From Clostridia bacterium (GTDB taxonomy: Bacteria > Bacillota > Clostridia > Christensenellales > Aristaeellaceae), in the NCBI GenBank assembly GCA_017547805.1, contig JAFYOR010000047.1:1-32141 (forward strand): DNA of 32,141 nt. The letters run 5' to 3'. The notes under the pieces were generated by a model. The model was not told the origin of the DNA. It did not search any database and was given only the letters and a program-made list of their open reading frames with translations. Below, piece after piece: positions 30,937 through 32,141 of this stretch (the stretch's first letter is position 1; the number at the start of each line of letters is the position of its first letter). A program made the position numbers and the translations under genes.

Positions 30937-31731
30937 ATGGAGATGCTGTTTTTTGCAGCGGTTGTTGCGTATTTTGCAGCGATGATGCTGCAGTCCGCCG
31001 GCGCGATGCTCGGCAATGAGAAGCTTTGCCGCGCTGCGCATGGCGTATTTGCCGCCGGTTTTGCGCTGCACACGGTGTTTACTGTCTGGCGCGGCATTGC
31101 TGCAGGCCGTTTGCCTCTGGCCAATCAGTTTGAGTTTGCGTCTGGCTTTGCATGGTCGGCGGCGATCATGGGCCTGATTCTTCATGCGAAGCTGCGTCAG
31201 GAATGGACGCTGACGGTGAGCATGCCGGTTGCGTTTCTGGTGCTTTCCTATGCTGCGTTTCAGCCGATGCAGATCACGGATCTGATGCCCGCGCTGCGCA
31301 GCACGTGGTTTGCGCTGCATATCGGCTCTGCAACGTTTTCCTATGCGTCTTTTGCGATTGCGGGCGGCATGGGTGCGCAGTATCTGCTGATGCTCAGGCG
31401 CGGCCATGCACAAGACGAGACGCGCATGAAGCAGACGGACTACATGTCCTACCGGCTGATCTGCCTTGGCTTCCTGCTGCTGACGGTCGTGATTCTCTCC
31501 GGCGCCATCTGGGCCGAGCAGGCGTGGAGCCGCTGGTGGAGCTGGGATCCGAAGGAGACGTGGGCGCTGATTACGTGGATTCTCTACGCGATCTATCTGC
31601 ATCAGCGCATGCGCATGAAGTGGCAGGGCAAGCGCATGGCATGGTTTGCGGTGATTGCGGTGCTTTGCGTGCTGTTCACCTTTGCCGGCGTCAATAAGCT
31701 GCTGCCGGGTCTGCATTCCTATGCGGTATAA
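30937..31731 (+). CDS. ccsA: Cytochrome c biogenesis protein CcsA (ResC-like)
   Basis: A 264-aa polytopic haem-handling protein of System II. The WWD signature is clear: IWAEQAWSRWWSWDPKETWALITW. Conserved histidines appear in FALHTVF, WFALHIGSATFSY and GLHSYA. About eight membrane segments. GAGGAGGAA within the end of resB is its ribosome site, so the pair is co-translated. In Wolinella a fused CcsBA-type protein (NrfI) is dedicated to the CxxCK haem of NrfA; here the two halves are separate genes in the same operon. Confidence 0.94.
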   Translation: MEMLFFAAVVAYFAAMMLQSAGAMLGNEKLCRAAHGVFAAGFALHTVFTVWRGIAAGRLPLANQFEFASGFAWSAAIMGLILHAKLRQEWTLTVSMPVAFLVLSYAAFQPMQITDLMPALRSTWFALHIGSATFSYASFAIAGGMGAQYLLMLRRGHAQDETRMKQTDYMSYRLICLGFLLLTVVILSGAIWAEQAWSRWWSWDPKETWALITWILYAIYLHQRMRMKWQGKRMAWFAVIAVLCVLFTFAGVNKLLPGLHSYAV

Positions 31732-31742
31732 ATGAATGAATG

Positions 31743-31794
31743 AAAACACCCTTCTCAAAGCGTCCGGTTTAGCGCGTTGGGAGGGGTGTTTTTG
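31743..31794 (+). terminator. Terminator of the nrfA-resB-ccsA operon
   Basis: AAAACACCC (from 31743) pairs with GGGTGTTTT, and the pairing continues inward with wobbles for about 16 pairs; a TTTTT tract ends it. Confidence 0.85.
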
Positions 31795-31924
31795 CGGGGG
31801 ATTGTTGACTGCAGGAGGGGAATCTCCTCTCGCGGCTTAGGCGGAGCGAGGGTTGGGCGGCTCTGAGGGCCCACTGGGCCCTCATTCACTACCGCCCCAG
31901 GTTCGATTCCCCTCATCCGTGATA

Positions 31925-31966
31925 CTCAAATAAAAAACACCCCGTGAAGGGGTGTTTTTATTTGAG
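31925..31966. terminator. Symmetrical terminator after structured unit 1
   Basis: CTCAAATAAAAAACACCCC and GGGGTGTTTTTATTTGAG pair almost perfectly over about 18 bases, with A/T tracts on both sides, so it can stop transcription in either direction. Confidence 0.85.
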
Positions 31967-32084
31967 TGGAGGTGAGGGGAACTCCTCTCGCGCCCTCGAC
32001 GGGCACTCGGTCAGGGCGGCTCTGAGGCCACACTGTGGCCTCATTCACTCCCGCCCCAGGTTCGTTTCCCCTCACTCCTTTTTC

Positions 32085-32124
32085 TCAAAATCAAAAAGCA
32101 CCCTTTAAGGGTGCTTTTGACTTT
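32085..32124. terminator. Symmetrical terminator after structured unit 2
   Basis: AAAAGCACCCT and AGGGTGCTTTT form the core stem at about 32094-32117, extended by TCAAAA/TTTTGA. Same layout as the one after unit 1 but a different stem sequence. Confidence 0.85.
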
Positions 32125-32141
32125 GGTGGAGGTGAGGGGAA

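Larger units (their letters stand above)
31811..32141. repeat. Tandem array of structured ~160-bp units, possible non-coding RNA
   Basis: Two full units (31811-31970 and about 31968-32126) and the start of a third (from 32127, cut by the window) are present, period about 160-163. Each folds as: an outer stem (GAGGGGAAT/ATTCCCCTC in unit 1, TGAGGGGAA with TTCCCCTCA in unit 2), a variable 5' hairpin, and a long hairpin GGGCGG...CCGCCC capped by a nine-pair stem with an ACT loop. The cap is TGAGGGCCC/GGGCCCTCA in unit 1 and TGAGGCCAC/GTGGCCTCA in unit 2, so two base pairs changed on both sides. CCGCCCCAGGTTCG and CTCATTCACT are conserved and unpaired. No open frame and no promoter was recognised inside the units. 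Confidence 0.8.

Noticed and set aside
31814-31918. tRNA or tRNA-Sec gene, suggested by GGTTCGATTCC
   Set aside because: The T-arm stem does not pair (CCAGG against CCCCT), no anticodon arm of correct size exists, and the flanking sequence pairs in a different fold.
31811-32141. Integron attC sites
   Set aside because: No RYYYAAC/GTTRRRY core pair, no integrase and no gene cassette between units.

Overview
The window is a GC-rich stretch of a bacterial chromosome, most probably from an uncultured gut-type member of the Clostridia (Firmicutes). Supporting signs are two tRNA-sensing T-box leaders, a cobalamin riboswitch, energy-coupling-factor type vitamin uptake, Shine-Dalgarno sites of the GGAGG type, TTG and GTG starts, LytTR and XRE regulators, and System II cytochrome c maturation. 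The placement is inference; there is no rRNA gene, and I found no tRNA gene. No phage, plasmid or transposase gene is visible.

Layout. 1-435: non-coding repeats. 436-1566 (-): RtcB-type RNA ligase. 1723-3569 (+): promoter, T-box, serS, terminator. 3570-4654 (+): M19 dipeptidase, converging on an XRE regulator (4661-5035, -). 5248-6725 (-): rarA with its promoter. 6752-8086 (-): a B12-riboswitch unit encoding a DUF4430 protein and an ECF S-component. 8164-14851 (+): T-box, ileS, a polytopic GT-C-like membrane protein and a degenerate GH4 protein. 14971-19493 (+): an rRNA-methyltransferase-like protein, an RluA-type pseudouridine synthase, a multidomain secreted L,D-transpeptidase and a FUSC/ArAE-like membrane protein. 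19644-20125: five tandem 98-99 bp units, each ending in a terminator hairpin. 20140-21709 (+): an aldo-keto reductase/Fe-S/Nudix fusion. 21799-27413 (-): a Na+/H+ antiporter-like protein, an XRE/FAD-oxidoreductase fusion, and an ABC-ABC-LytTR-DUF3021 operon. 27585-31731: a Crp/Fnr regulator divergent from nrfA-resB-ccsA. 31743-32141: an nrf-operon terminator and then a tandem array of structured repeats running off the window.

How genes work together. The 3' part is a self-contained nitrite-ammonification unit: a Crp/Fnr regulator, a secreted pentahaem nitrite reductase with the diagnostic CxxCK site, and split CcsB/CcsA haem-delivery proteins. No NrfH electron donor is present in the window. 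The B12 unit is a coherent uptake module with a recognisable aptamer and a terminator before the first gene. Both synthetases are controlled by uncharged tRNA, with readable specifier codons (ATC for Ile, probable TCC for Ser).

Most unusual material: the structured repeats at 31811-32141, which show two compensatory base-pair changes between copies; the five-terminator array at 19644-20125; two multi-domain fusions (AKR-FeS-Nudix and XRE-FAD oxidoreductase); a GH4 protein that has lost its metal ligands; and a dispersed intergenic family of GC-rich hairpin elements.
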